A stretch of 64,000 nt of DNA, from contig CALMZV010000166.1 in assembly GCA_937870755.1 (NCBI GenBank), positions 1-64,000 on the forward strand, read 5' to 3'. This document shows positions 50,987 through 59,964 of this stretch, piece by piece (the stretch's first letter is position 1; the number at the start of each line of letters is the position of its first letter). Under the pieces are notes generated by a model. That model saw only the letters and a program-made list of their open reading frames with translations, made no database searches and was not told the origin of the DNA. Source of the DNA: an uncultured Methylocystaceae bacterium (GTDB taxonomy: Bacteria > Pseudomonadota > Alphaproteobacteria > Rhizobiales > Beijerinckiaceae). The position numbers and the translations under genes are program-made.

Positions 50987-52462
50987 ATGCATCCTGCCGC
51001 CGCCATCGCCCGTCTGGCGCGCGCCGTCATATTTGCGGCCGGCGCCATGTTGCTCGTGGCCGCCGCCGCGCCGGCCGCGGCGCAGGATACCGCCAATTCA
51101 GGCGCGGGTTTCTGGCTGCAGGAGCGCGCCCGCATTCTGCGCGTGCGACCGACCCAGCAATACCGCCCGCCGACCCGCGTGCGCCGTCTGGTGCCCCACC
51201 GCACACTGGCGCGCCCCACCATCTGGCGCCGGCCGGTCGAGCACCACCCCGCCGCCCTGCGCCAGCCCGGCGCCGAACCGCCGGAATTTCCGCGCACGCA
51301 GGATCCGCCCGCCTTTCCCGCGACCGCGCCGGCCGACGCCGCCCCGCGCGAGACCGTCGACGCGCCCCGCCCGTCCGGGCCGCCCGTCGCAAACGTTCCG
51401 CAAGCCAACGTTCCGCGAGCCGACGTTCCGCAAGCCGATCCGCCGCGCGCCGACATCGCGCCGCGCGATGCGCCGGCGCCCGCCGTCAAGCTCGACGCCG
51501 CCCCGCCCGCCCCCGCGCAGCCCGACCCGGCGCTCGCGGCGCCTGCGGGCGCCGCCCTGCCCGTGGTCGTCGTCGGCGACAGCCTCGCCTACATGCTCGC
51601 ACAGGGTCTGACCGAGGCCGCCGCCGAGCGGCCGGGCTTTTCCGTCGTCCGCAAGACCAAGGAAAGCTCGGGCCTTGTGCGCGAGGATTTCTACGACTGG
51701 GGCAAGGCGCTGCGCGACATTCTCGCCGGACCCGAGCGGATCGGCGCCGTCGTATTGATGATCGGCTCCAACGACCGGCAGGAACTGCGCGACGAGGCGG
51801 GGCGGCACGAGCCGCTCTCGCCGCGCTGGCTCGCGCTCTACGCGGCGCGCGTCGGCGCGCTCGCCGATCTCCTGAAAGAAAGGAAGGTCCCGTTTCTGTG
51901 GGTCGGCATGCCGATCATGAAATACGAGCGCTATTCGGCCGACATCGGCAAGCTCAACGAAATCTATCGCGACCGGGCGGAGGCGGCCGGCGGCAGATAT
52001 GTGGACGTATGGGACGCTTTCGCCGACGAGGCCGGCCGCTACAGCGCGTTCGGTCCGGACGTCGCCGGCCAGATCGTCAAGCTGCGCGCCAGCGACGGCG
52101 TGCATTTCACGCGGGCGGGCGCGCGCAAGCTCGCCCATTTCGTCGAACAGCGCCTGCGCGCGCTCATCGACCTCGACAGGAAGGCGCCGCCCCCCGTCGC
52201 GGCCCTGCCGCCGCAGCCCGACGCCGCGTCCGCCCCGCAGGCCGCGCCCACGCCGCAGGCCGCGCCTGCGCCGATCGTCAAACCGCTCGCCGGACCCGTT
52301 CTGCCGCTGACCGCCGCCCCGCTGACCGGCGACACGACGCTGGCCGGCCGCACGACGCGCTCCGGCGTCTTCCGCAACGCGCCCTCGCCCGAACTCGCCG
52401 AAGGCCGCACGCCCGCCCCCAAAGCCGGACGCGCCGACGATTTCGCCTGGCCGAAACCCTGA
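50987..52462 (+). CDS. SGNH/GDSL hydrolase family protein (DUF459)
   Basis: A 491-residue secreted or anchored protein. A signal or anchor (about 1-33) is followed by a Pro/Arg-rich linker (about 60-190) with short repeats. The SGNH hydrolase domain (about 195-400) has block [13 protein letters not shown] with the nucleophile Ser, [31 protein letters not shown], and the Asp-His pair in [14 protein letters not shown] Pro/Ala-rich tail follows. The DUF459 members of rhizobia are probably periplasmic O-acyl esterases acting on envelope polymers; the substrate is unknown. Confidence 0.88.
   Translation: MHPAAAIARLARAVIFAAGAMLLVAAAAPAAAQDTANSGAGFWLQERARILRVRPTQQYRPPTRVRRLVPHRTLARPTIWRRPVEHHPAALRQPGAEPPEFPRTQDPPAFPATAPADAAPRETVDAPRPSGPPVANVPQANVPRADVPQADPPRADIAPRDAPAPAVKLDAAPPAPAQPDPALAAPAGAALPVVVVGDSLAYMLAQGLTEAAAERPGFSVVRKTKESSGLVREDFYDWGKALRDILAGPERIGAVVLMIGSNDRQELRDEAGRHEPLSPRWLALYAARVGALADLLKERKVPFLWVGMPIMKYERYSADIGKLNEIYRDRAEAAGGRYVDVWDAFADEAGRYSAFGPDVAGQIVKLRASDGVHFTRAGARKLAHFVEQRLRALIDLDRKAPPPVAALPPQPDAASAPQAAPTPQAAPAPIVKPLAGPVLPLTAAPLTGDTTLAGRTTRSGVFRNAPSPELAEGRTPAPKAGRADDFAWPKP
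51392..51440 (+). repeat. 15-bp in-frame repeat in the SGNH hydrolase linker
   Basis: About three 15-bp units containing CGTTCCGCAAGCC-type sequence encode [10 protein letters not shown] and DVPQA in the proline-rich linker. Units differ by one to three bases. Confidence 0.8.
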
Positions 52463-52549
52463 GCGCCGTCGCGGCGCGCGGGAACAAATCGCACATCCTC
52501 AGGTTGCCTCCCCGGGTAGTACGAGCGGGTCATTCACCGGGGGCTTTCC

Positions 52550-53158
52550 ATGTTTCGCACATTCGCACTTCTCGCTGGCGCGACTCTCGCCCTGTCCGCC
52601 ACGGGCGCCCAGGCGCGGGACTTCTGGAACAGCGCCGGTCTCATCGAGGGGCGTTCGGTCGCCGCGCCGAGCGCGCAGGATCTGACGATCGGCCGCGAAT
52701 ATCCGCGCACGACGCGCGTCGTGGTGGAGGATCCGACCGAAGCGCGTCCGGGCACGATCACCATCGACACCCGAAATCGCTATCTCTATCTCTCGCTGTC
52801 CGACGGCCGCGCGCTGCGCTACGACGTGGGCGTGGGTCGCGAGGGCTTCGAATGGGCGGGCGTGGCGCGCATCGGCCGCAAGGCTGAATGGCCGAGTTGG
52901 ACGCCGCCCGCCGCCATGCTGAAACGCCGGCCGGACTTGCCGCGCCACATGGAAGGCGGCCCCGACAACCCGCTCGGCGCGCGCGCCATGTATCTCTACA
53001 GCGGCAAGCGCGACACCCTGTTTCGCATCCACGGCTCCAACGAGCCCTGGACCATCGGCGAGGCTGTGTCCTCGGGCTGCATCCGCATGCTGAACGACGA
53101 CGTGACCGATCTCTACAACCGCGTGAAAATCGGTTCTACGGTGGTCGTGCTCAACTGA
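52550..53158 (+). CDS. L,D-transpeptidase (YkuD domain)
   Basis: A 202-residue periplasmic enzyme making L,D cross-links in peptidoglycan or attaching proteins to it. A signal peptide (1-22, ending TGAQA) is followed by the YkuD domain (about 65-200). The catalytic motif is complete: FRIHGSNEPWTIGEAVSSGC, where His and Cys are the general base and nucleophile, then IRMLNDDVTDLY. PAAMLKRRPDLP is the typical lid segment. It is followed by its own terminator. Confidence 0.95.
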   Translation: MFRTFALLAGATLALSATGAQARDFWNSAGLIEGRSVAAPSAQDLTIGREYPRTTRVVVEDPTEARPGTITIDTRNRYLYLSLSDGRALRYDVGVGREGFEWAGVARIGRKAEWPSWTPPAAMLKRRPDLPRHMEGGPDNPLGARAMYLYSGKRDTLFRIHGSNEPWTIGEAVSSGCIRMLNDDVTDLYNRVKIGSTVVVLN

Positions 53159-53178
53159 CCCGATCGCGGCGACGCGCG

Positions 53179-53207
53179 AACGGCGCCTGCAGGCGCCGTT
53201 TTCGTTT
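53179..53207 (+). terminator. intrinsic terminator of the L,D-transpeptidase gene
   Basis: A 9-bp stem AACGGCGCC/GGCGCCGTT with TGCA loop, followed by TTCGTTT, 21 nt after the stop codon. Confidence 0.8.
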
Positions 53208-53305
53208 GACACGGGACGACTTTCGCGACCCAACTGGCCATGGCCCATCGCGCGAAGCGGTGGGCGGGCTGTTCGCGCGCGCGCGACTCGAATGCGGGGA
53301 ATTGC

Positions 53306-53590
53306 ATGAAACCGGGCCGAGCGACGGCGCTTTCCACGGGGATCTTCGGGCTGCTCGTGATTGCCGGCGCGCCGGCGTCGGCGGCGGACAGGCTCGTCGT
53401 GCGCGTGCCGGTCTGCGCGGAGCGCCCCTTCCTTCTTCACGACCGATGCCTGGCGCGCCCGCCGCGCGTGCGGCCGGCGAGCTATGTCAAACAATACCCG
53501 TTCGGTCGCCTGCGCGAGGATTACACGCCATACGGCATGCCCGGCGTGCCGGCGCGCATCTATTTCGATTCGCTGCGCGGTCGCGGTTAG
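53306..53590 (+). CDS. small secreted hypothetical protein (94 aa)
   Basis: A signal peptide (about 1-28, ending GAPASAADR) and a 66-residue mature part with a Cys pair (VPVCAERPFLLHDRCLARPP), Tyr/Pro-rich. I do not recognise the family. GGGGA precedes the ATG; an in-frame ATG 66 nt upstream would spoil the signal peptide. It converges with the outer-membrane barrel gene 3 nt away. Confidence 0.6.
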   Translation: MKPGRATALSTGIFGLLVIAGAPASAADRLVVRVPVCAERPFLLHDRCLARPPRVRPASYVKQYPFGRLREDYTPYGMPGVPARIYFDSLRGRG

Positions 53591-53593
53591 GCG

Positions 53594-54424
53594 TTATTTC
53601 GTCCAGACCGCCGGCGCGACCTGTCCGAACCGATAGTTGACGCCCGCGCGCAGCGTGTCCGACGCCAGCCGGCCGCTGTTGTGCTGGGTGAGCGCATAGG
53701 TGCCGTCGATCAGCAGCGAGGCCCCCACCCCGCTGATGCCGGGCAGTTCGGTGTGCAGATATTCGATCTTGGCCGACCAGCCGCGTCCGAGCGCCACCTC
53801 GACGCCGCCGCCAAGCGTCCAGCCGACGCGCCATGCCGCGCTCCGGTATGCTTCGACCTCGTTGGCGGCGTCCCAGAAATCGCTGTCGTAGCGGACACGG
53901 CCGAACGCCAGGCCGCCCGTGCCGTAGACCAGCATGCTCGCGAACGGCGTGAAGCCGACACGCGCGCGCAGGGTGGATGCGAAGGGATTGGCGATGCGTT
54001 GGTTGAACCCGAACAGCGAGCCGAATACCGGCACGATCCCGCCGGAGGTGCGCGAGCCATGCAGGCTGGAGAAGCTGAAGTCCCCCTCCACGCCGGCCAC
54101 CAGATTGGTCCCGACCTGCCAGTTGTAGCCGATCTGCAACCCGCCGAAGGCGCCGCCGGAGAAGTGCATGCCGGTCGCCGCGCTATCGATGGTGGGGATC
54201 ACGCCAGGCAATGCGGCCATCGTCGCGGATGTGACGGACAGAGAGCCGTAGGATTTCGCCCAGCCGCCGCCGCCGTGCGCGCCGACGTAGAAGCCGTTCC
54301 AGTCGGTCCGCCCCATGTCCGCCAGAACAGGGGGCGCGCCCCGCATGGGCCCGAGATCGGCCGCGGCCGCAAGTCCCGAAGCCAGACACCAAGAGACGGT
54401 CGCGATCAAAGGGGAGAGACGCAT
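53594..54424 (-). CDS. Omp25/Omp31-like outer-membrane beta-barrel protein
   Basis: A 276-residue porin-like barrel. A signal peptide (about 1-22, ending GLAAAADLGP) is followed by the family start WNGFYVGAHGGGGWAKS. GGLQIGYNWQVGTNLVAGVEGDFSFSS, FASTLRARVGFTPFASMLVYGTGGLAFG and WRVGWTLGGGVEVALGRGWSAKIEYLHTEL follow, and the end is TLRAGVNYRFG plus a short tail. These are structural envelope proteins common in Brucella and rhizobia. The start MRLSPLIATV is chosen; an ATG six codons upstream is possible. Confidence 0.9.
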   Translation of the reverse strand: MRLSPLIATVSWCLASGLAAAADLGPMRGAPPVLADMGRTDWNGFYVGAHGGGGWAKSYGSLSVTSATMAALPGVIPTIDSAATGMHFSGGAFGGLQIGYNWQVGTNLVAGVEGDFSFSSLHGSRTSGGIVPVFGSLFGFNQRIANPFASTLRARVGFTPFASMLVYGTGGLAFGRVRYDSDFWDAANEVEAYRSAAWRVGWTLGGGVEVALGRGWSAKIEYLHTELPGISGVGASLLIDGTYALTQHNSGRLASDTLRAGVNYRFGQVAPAVWTK

Positions 54425-54514
54425 AATCGGTTCGTTCCGCACCAGGGGAATGGACGAACCCGACTATGCGCCGTTAAGGATAACAAACGGTAAACGCTGC
54501 GCGATTCCCTAGGG

Positions 54515-56413
54515 TTAGTCCCCGGGCCGCGCGTCGTCCAGGCGGCGGAACTGCTCGATCTCGCGCAGGATATCCGGCACGCTCTCCACCGGGCGGGGCG
54601 CGCTGAACAGATAGCCCTGCACTTCATTGCACCCTTCGCTCAGAAGATTTTCGAGCTGGTCTGCGCTTTCCACGCCTTCGGCCGTCGTGCAGATGCCGAG
54701 GTTCTCGCCCAGCCCGACCGCCGCGCGGATGATGGCGAGACTGCCGGGCCGGCCCATCTGCTGGATGAACGACTGGTCGATCTTCACCTTGTCGAACTGG
54801 AAGGCGCGGAAATAGCCGAGCCCCGCGTAGCCGGTGCCGAAATCGTCGAGCGAGATGCGCACGCCGAACGCCCGCAATTCGTTCAGGGTCTGCATGTTCG
54901 GCGCGTTCTGGCCCATGAAGACGCTTTCGGTGACCTCGATTTCGAGTCTCCGCGGCTCAAGGTCGGCGTCCCGCACCGCGGCCATAACCTTCGCGGCAAG
55001 GTTGCAGCCGCGAAACTGCACCGGCGACAGGTTGATGGCGACGCGGATGTCGGCCGGCCAATGGGCGGCGTCCTGGCAGGCGCGGCGCATCACCCAGTCG
55101 CCGATCGGCACGATCAGCCCCGTCTCCTCCGCGAGCGCGATGAATTCGGACGGCGGCACATAGCCGCGCGTGGGATGGTGCCAGCGGATGAGCGCTTCGA
55201 AACAGGCGACCCGGCGCGCCCGGATGTCGACGATCGGCTGGTAATAGAGCTGGAAATTCTCGTTCTCGACCGCATGGCGCAGGTCCAGTTCGAGGCTGCG
55301 GCGCATTTCGACCCGCAGGCCCATTTCGGACTCAAAGAAACGGTAGACCCCGCGCCCGTCCGCCTTGGCGCGATACATGGCGAGATCGGCCTGTTTCAGA
55401 AGCGTCGCCGAATCGACCCCGCGCCCCTGCAGCGTGGCGATGCCGACGCTGGCGCCGATGTAGACGCGGTTGCCTTCCACCGTGAACCCGCCGCTGACGG
55501 TGCCGATAACGCGCTGGGCGAGCGCCGCCGCGCTCGTATGCACATCCTGCGAGACATGAATGATGGCGAATTCGTCGCCGCCGAGCCGCGCGCAGAAATC
55601 CTGTGCGCCCACGACGTCGGTCAGTTGCCGGGCGACTTCCTTGAGCAGCCCGTCGCCGATCGCGTGTCCGAGCGTGTCGTTGACGTTCTTGAACCCGTCG
55701 AGATCGATGAACAGCACCGCGAGCTGCTCGGCCGAGTCCTCCGCTCTGCGGCGCGCCGTCTTGATCTCCTCGTCGAACGTGAATCGGTTCGCCAGCCCCG
55801 TCAGCGTGTCGTGATGGGCGAGATGGGCGATCTTGTCCTCCGACGCGATGCGGCGGGCGACTTTCTGACTGATGACCGCATTGGCTTCCACGAGGCGCGC
55901 GCTGCGCTCCGACACCTTGCGCTCCAGATCGCTCTTGGCGCCCTGCAGCGCCTCGTTGGCGTCGCGCAGCTGCCCGTCGGCGCGCTTGCGCTCGATCTGC
56001 GCGTTCACGCGCGCGAGCGCCACCGCGAAATCGACAGGCTTGGTGACATAGTCGTTCGCGCCGAGTTTGAGCGACTGGACCACGTCCTCCGTCTGGCTCT
56101 TGGCCGTCACCATGATGACCGGCAGTTCCGACTGCGAATGTTGGTGGCGGATGCGGCGCAGCACTTCCACGCCGTCGAGGTCCGGCATCATCACGTCGAG
56201 CAGCACCACGTCGAACGGCTGCCTCGCGATCGTATCGAGCGCCGCCCGCCCGCAATCGGCCTCCACGATTTCGAATCCGCGCTTCTGGAAGCGGCGGGCC
56301 AGAATGGCGCGATTGTCGGCGAGATCGTCGACGATCAACAGGCGCGGCGCGACGGCAGGCGTCTCGTCTGTCGGTATGGCGCGGGCTGTGGCGCCTTCTA
56401 TGTATTGTGCCAT
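54515..56413 (-). CDS. response regulator with receiver, GGDEF and EAL domains
   Basis: A 632-residue c-di-GMP enzyme under two-component control. The receiver (about 22-145) has LLIVDD, phospho-acceptor Asp in VVLLDVMMPDLDG, and VTKPVDF. A coiled coil (150-200) leads to a GGDEF domain with intact LGGDEFAI, then an EAL domain with FEALIRW, the DDFGTGY loop and TTAEGVES. Both output sites look intact, so it could synthesise or degrade c-di-GMP depending on phosphorylation. It starts 9 nt after the upstream kinase gene on the same strand, making a kinase-regulator operon. Confidence 0.95.
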   Translation of the reverse strand: MAQYIEGATARAIPTDETPAVAPRLLIVDDLADNRAILARRFQKRGFEIVEADCGRAALDTIARQPFDVVLLDVMMPDLDGVEVLRRIRHQHSQSELPVIMVTAKSQTEDVVQSLKLGANDYVTKPVDFAVALARVNAQIERKRADGQLRDANEALQGAKSDLERKVSERSARLVEANAVISQKVARRIASEDKIAHLAHHDTLTGLANRFTFDEEIKTARRRAEDSAEQLAVLFIDLDGFKNVNDTLGHAIGDGLLKEVARQLTDVVGAQDFCARLGGDEFAIIHVSQDVHTSAAALAQRVIGTVSGGFTVEGNRVYIGASVGIATLQGRGVDSATLLKQADLAMYRAKADGRGVYRFFESEMGLRVEMRRSLELDLRHAVENENFQLYYQPIVDIRARRVACFEALIRWHHPTRGYVPPSEFIALAEETGLIVPIGDWVMRRACQDAAHWPADIRVAINLSPVQFRGCNLAAKVMAAVRDADLEPRRLEIEVTESVFMGQNAPNMQTLNELRAFGVRISLDDFGTGYAGLGYFRAFQFDKVKIDQSFIQQMGRPGSLAIIRAAVGLGENLGICTTAEGVESADQLENLLSEGCNEVQGYLFSAPRPVESVPDILREIEQFRRLDDARPGD

Positions 56414-56422
56414 CTCTTGTCC

Positions 56423-57844
56423 TCAGGCGACCGCTTTGACGGGGGCGATCGACAAACCGGGGGGCTGTTCGTCCGTCTTGTGCGCAGGGGCGATTTCGGC
56501 CGGAACGCGAATGGTGAAGCAGGCGCCGTGGCCCGGCTCGCTGTCCACGAAAATTCCGCCGCCCATCATCGTGCAAAGTTTCTGGCTGAGCGCGAGACCG
56601 AGACCGGTGCCCTTGGCCTTGCGGGTTTCGCGCGACTTCAACTGGTGGAAGTCCTGGAACAGCGTGTCGATGTCCTTGCGCGAAATGCCGATGCCGGTGT
56701 CGTGCACCTGAATTTCGATCCAGTCTCGCGTTTCCGCGCGATACCGGCGCGCCGACAGCGTGACGACGCCTTTGGTCGTGAACTTGGCGGCGTTGCTCAT
56801 GAGATTGAGCGCTGCCTGACGCAATCGCAGTTCGTCGGACTTCATGGCGCCGATATTGGCGTCGACATGCACTTCGAGCCTATTGTCGTTGGTCTGCATC
56901 AGCGGCTGGGCCGTCGCGACCACGTCGTCGATCAGTCCCTGCACGTTGAAACGCGCGATCTGCAGTTCGATTTCGTTCGATTCGATGCGCGTGATGTCGA
57001 GAATGTCGGTAACGAGCGCCAGAAGATGTTTGCCCGCCGCGTTGATGCGCGACAGGTCCTGCGAACGCTGCCGGTCGGCCGACAGATCGGCCTCCTCCTG
57101 CAGGATTTCGCTGTAGCCGATGACGGCGTTGAGCGGCGTGCGCAACTCGTGGCTCATCTTGGCCAGAAAGATCGACTTGTCGCGGCTCGCCTTCTCGGCC
57201 TTCTCCTTGGCCGCGATCAGCCGCTCCGAAGTGTGGCGGTGTCGGCCGACTTCCCGCTCGAGCGCGGACTCCGACGTGAGCAGCAGTCCGTAGTAGATGG
57301 CGAGCCAGGCCATATAGAGCGTGGCGCTGGCGACCGACATGAGGCCGACATTCGTCATCTCCTCCATCGGGATACGCTGCGGCAGCTGGCCCACAGCCAG
57401 CCACACGCCCACGAAACTGGCGAGATTGACCACGAAGACGACCATAACCGACAGCGGGCGGTCGTTGAGATAGAAGAAGCCGTTCGCCAGCGCGATGAGC
57501 AGCCATGGCAGGAACGGCGAGCTGACGCCGCCATAATTGTAGACGCCGAACAGCGTCACGCCGATCAGGGTCTGCACCGAAACGATCGCCACGAACCGCA
57601 GGTTGCCGGTCGCCCGCAGGACGAAAGGCAGCGCCCAGAAACTGGCGATGCCCGCCGCGATCATCCACACGTGATATCCGGCATATCCCTCGGCCATGAA
57701 CAGGAACGGCACGATCGAGGCGCCGGTCGTGGGGCCCAGGATATGGGTGAAGACGAAGGTGCGCGCGCGCCCAAGCTCCGCCTTGCTGCGGCGCGCCCGC
57801 TCCGGGATGAACCAGTCGATGAAGCGCAGCGCTGTTGCGAGCAT
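56423..57844 (-). CDS. six-TM sensor histidine kinase, leftward paralogue
   Basis: A 473-residue kinase. The N-terminal 200 residues hold six hydrophobic segments, including FTHILGPTTGASIVPFLFM and VYNYGGVSSPFLPWLLI. A coiled coil is followed by the dimerisation/phosphotransfer site (FLAKMSHELRTPLNAVIGY) and the ATPase domain (LMSNAAKFT, HDTGIGI, KGTGLGLAL). All kinase motifs are intact. The start MLATALRFIDWFIPERARR aligns with its paralogue, which begins at 58110. It forms an operon with the GGDEF-EAL regulator. The sensor layout is like CqsS/LqsS alpha-hydroxyketone receptors, but the ligand is not known. Confidence 0.93.
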   Translation of the reverse strand: MLATALRFIDWFIPERARRSKAELGRARTFVFTHILGPTTGASIVPFLFMAEGYAGYHVWMIAAGIASFWALPFVLRATGNLRFVAIVSVQTLIGVTLFGVYNYGGVSSPFLPWLLIALANGFFYLNDRPLSVMVVFVVNLASFVGVWLAVGQLPQRIPMEEMTNVGLMSVASATLYMAWLAIYYGLLLTSESALEREVGRHRHTSERLIAAKEKAEKASRDKSIFLAKMSHELRTPLNAVIGYSEILQEEADLSADRQRSQDLSRINAAGKHLLALVTDILDITRIESNEIELQIARFNVQGLIDDVVATAQPLMQTNDNRLEVHVDANIGAMKSDELRLRQAALNLMSNAAKFTTKGVVTLSARRYRAETRDWIEIQVHDTGIGISRKDIDTLFQDFHQLKSRETRKAKGTGLGLALSQKLCTMMGGGIFVDSEPGHGACFTIRVPAEIAPAHKTDEQPPGLSIAPVKAVA

Positions 57845-58109
57845 GCAAGCCTTCTGGTGGTGGCGCACGGCCACGGTTCGCAAATGAACTGGCCGAGCAT
57901 CTTTCGCTCGGGTGAAAATTAGGTTTCCACCGCCGCCATCATTGTTCTGTCCGCGCTCGTGCGGGGCCTGTTTGTCATCGCGGTTAACCAAACGTAACCG
58001 ACGGCGGGTCGCTATTTCGGCGATTGGCTGAGCAATTGCTTCACTATCTTGCTTAGTTCGCAAGTAACGGCCGTCCGTTAGAACGACGACACCTACAAAG
58101 GTGAATGCG
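57845..58109. promoter_or_regulatory. divergent promoter region of the two kinase operons
   Basis: A 265-bp spacer between divergent paralogous kinase genes. It contains several short palindromic pieces: GGTTAACC (57982-57989), GCAATTGC (58033-58040) and CTTGCTTAGTTCGCAAG (58050-58066). No single promoter can be picked. Co-regulation of the two arms from here is likely. Confidence 0.45.
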
Positions 58110-59510
58110 ATGTCGGACGGCGGCGTTTTCAACAAGATCAGCGACTGGTTCATCCCTGACGATCTGCTTGCGGAGCGCGAGATGCGCACCCGCGCGCGCA
58201 TGTTCCTCGTCAGTCACATGTTCGGCCCCATCCTGGGCAACGTCATCCCGCTCTACCTGTTCTGGATCGATCGCAAATCGGCCGGAACGCTGGCCGTGCT
58301 GGCCGCCTCGATCACGGGCTTCTGGATCTTTCCATTCCTTTTGAAATTCACCGGGCGCTATACGCTGCTCTCGTTCATCTCCATCCAGAATCTCTTGTTC
58401 GCCATCATCTGGGGTTGCTACAATTACGGCGGCCTTTCCTCGCCGTTCCTGCCCTGGCTCGTGACCGTTCCGCTGCTGGCGTTCTTCTATCTCGGCGCGT
58501 CGGTCAGCACCTGCGTCACCATTCTGCTGCAGATCAGCATCAGCCTTGGCATCTTCGTTGGCCTCTACGCGTTCGGCGGCAGTTTCCCGCACAATGTCGA
58601 ACTCGCCGACATGCAGGTCATCGGCGTCATCTCCACCATCAGCGCGTCGATCTACGTGTCGATGATGGCGCTGTTCTACGCCGGCATCCTGAAATCGCAG
58701 ACCGAATTCGAGGTGGAAGTGCGCCGCCATATGGAAACCGCCGAGCAGTTGCGCGAGGCCGCTTCCCAGGCCGAACGCGCCGGCGCGGCCAAATCGGAAT
58801 TTCTGGCCAAGATGAGTCACGAACTGCGCACGCCGCTCAACGCCGTCATCGGCTACAGCCAGATCCTGCTCGAGGACACCGATCCCGCCCAGAGCCCGCA
58901 GGACGTCGACGATCTCAACCGCATTCACGCCGCCGGTCATCATCTGCTGGGTCTGGTCAACGCAATTCTCGATCTGTCGAAGATCGAAGCCGGCAAGATG
59001 GAGGTTTATATCGAGCCCACCCCGCTCGCTCCACTGGTGCAGCGCGTGGCCGAGCGCTGGCGCACGGGCGATCGCCTGAACGCACGCGAGATCGTTGTGC
59101 GCGACGAGAGTGCGGACCGCCTGGCGCAGATCGATGTCATGAAACTCGAACAGGTGCTCGACGCGCTGATCGACAACGCGGTGCGCTATGCCCCGGACGG
59201 CCCGATCGAAATCTCGATCTCGCAGGTCGCACGCGCCGGCGCGGACGCCACACGCATTTGCATCGCCGATCACGGCCCCGGCATCGCGCCGGAACTGATG
59301 CCGACGCTGTTCGAAACCTTCAGCGACCTCGACGACCACAGCGCCAGCAAGTACGGCGGCGCGGGTCTCGGCCTGCCGCTGTGCTCGCGGCTGTGCGAAC
59401 TGATGGGCGCCACGCTCGGCGTGCGTCCACACGAAGGCCGCGGCGCGCGTGTCTTCATCGACCTGTCTTGCGAGGCGAGCGCCGATATGGCGCTGCCGCA
59501 GGCCGCCTGA
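58110..59510 (+). CDS. six-TM sensor histidine kinase, rightward paralogue
   Basis: A 466-residue kinase with the same design as the divergent neighbour. The N-terminal membrane domain (about 35-195) has six segments with shared signatures (SHMFGPILGNVIPLYLFW; CYNYGGLSSPFLPWLVT). The coiled coil precedes FLAKMSHELRTPLNAVIGY with phospho-His; N box LIDNAVRYA, G1 ADHGPGI and G2 GAGLGLPL follow. AAAGGTG upstream supports the ATG; a GTG nine bases earlier is possible. It is followed 11 nt later by a receiver-only regulator, then the alpha-oxoamine synthase gene, probably in one operon. Confidence 0.94.
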   Translation: MSDGGVFNKISDWFIPDDLLAEREMRTRARMFLVSHMFGPILGNVIPLYLFWIDRKSAGTLAVLAASITGFWIFPFLLKFTGRYTLLSFISIQNLLFAIIWGCYNYGGLSSPFLPWLVTVPLLAFFYLGASVSTCVTILLQISISLGIFVGLYAFGGSFPHNVELADMQVIGVISTISASIYVSMMALFYAGILKSQTEFEVEVRRHMETAEQLREAASQAERAGAAKSEFLAKMSHELRTPLNAVIGYSQILLEDTDPAQSPQDVDDLNRIHAAGHHLLGLVNAILDLSKIEAGKMEVYIEPTPLAPLVQRVAERWRTGDRLNAREIVVRDESADRLAQIDVMKLEQVLDALIDNAVRYAPDGPIEISISQVARAGADATRICIADHGPGIAPELMPTLFETFSDLDDHSASKYGGAGLGLPLCSRLCELMGATLGVRPHEGRGARVFIDLSCEASADMALPQAA

Positions 59511-59521
59511 CGGGGGATTCG

Positions 59522-59911
59522 ATGGCGCGCATTCTTCTCGTCGAAGACAACGAACTCAATCGCGACATGCTCACGCGACGTTTGCAACGCAGCGGCTACG
59601 AAGTCGCGTGCGCGCACGACGGCCCGCAGGGCGTCGCGATGGCCGACGCCTTGACCCCCGATCTCATCCTCATGGACGTCGCGCTCGGCGAAATGGACGG
59701 ATGGGAAGCAACGCTGCTCATCAAGGCCAGGCCGCGCCTGGCCGCCATCCCGATCATCGCGCTGACCGCGCATGCGCTCGAAAGCGACAGGCGCCGCAGC
59801 GTCGAGGTCGGGTGTAGCGATTTCGACACCAAACCGGTCGATTTCGGCCGACTGCTCGCAAAGGTCGAGCGGCATCTTTCGGCGAATTTAACTCTTGCCG
59901 CCGCAAGCTGA
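59522..59911 (+). CDS. single-domain response regulator (receiver only)
   Basis: A 129-residue receiver protein. It has ARILLVEDNELNRDML at the start, phospho-acceptor Asp in LILMDVALGEMDGWE, Thr in IALTAHA, and Lys in FDTKPVDF. It has no output domain, so it acts by protein contact or as a phosphate sink/relay, like DivK. GGGGGA lies 5 nt upstream of the ATG. The TKPVDF segment is shared with the receiver of the GGDEF-EAL protein on the other arm, suggesting paralogous modules. Confidence 0.93.
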   Translation: MARILLVEDNELNRDMLTRRLQRSGYEVACAHDGPQGVAMADALTPDLILMDVALGEMDGWEATLLIKARPRLAAIPIIALTAHALESDRRRSVEVGCSDFDTKPVDFGRLLAKVERHLSANLTLAAAS

Positions 59912-59964
59912 GAACACAACAGGGCAACAACAATACACGCAGTCAAACAGAACAGAGGCGTAAA

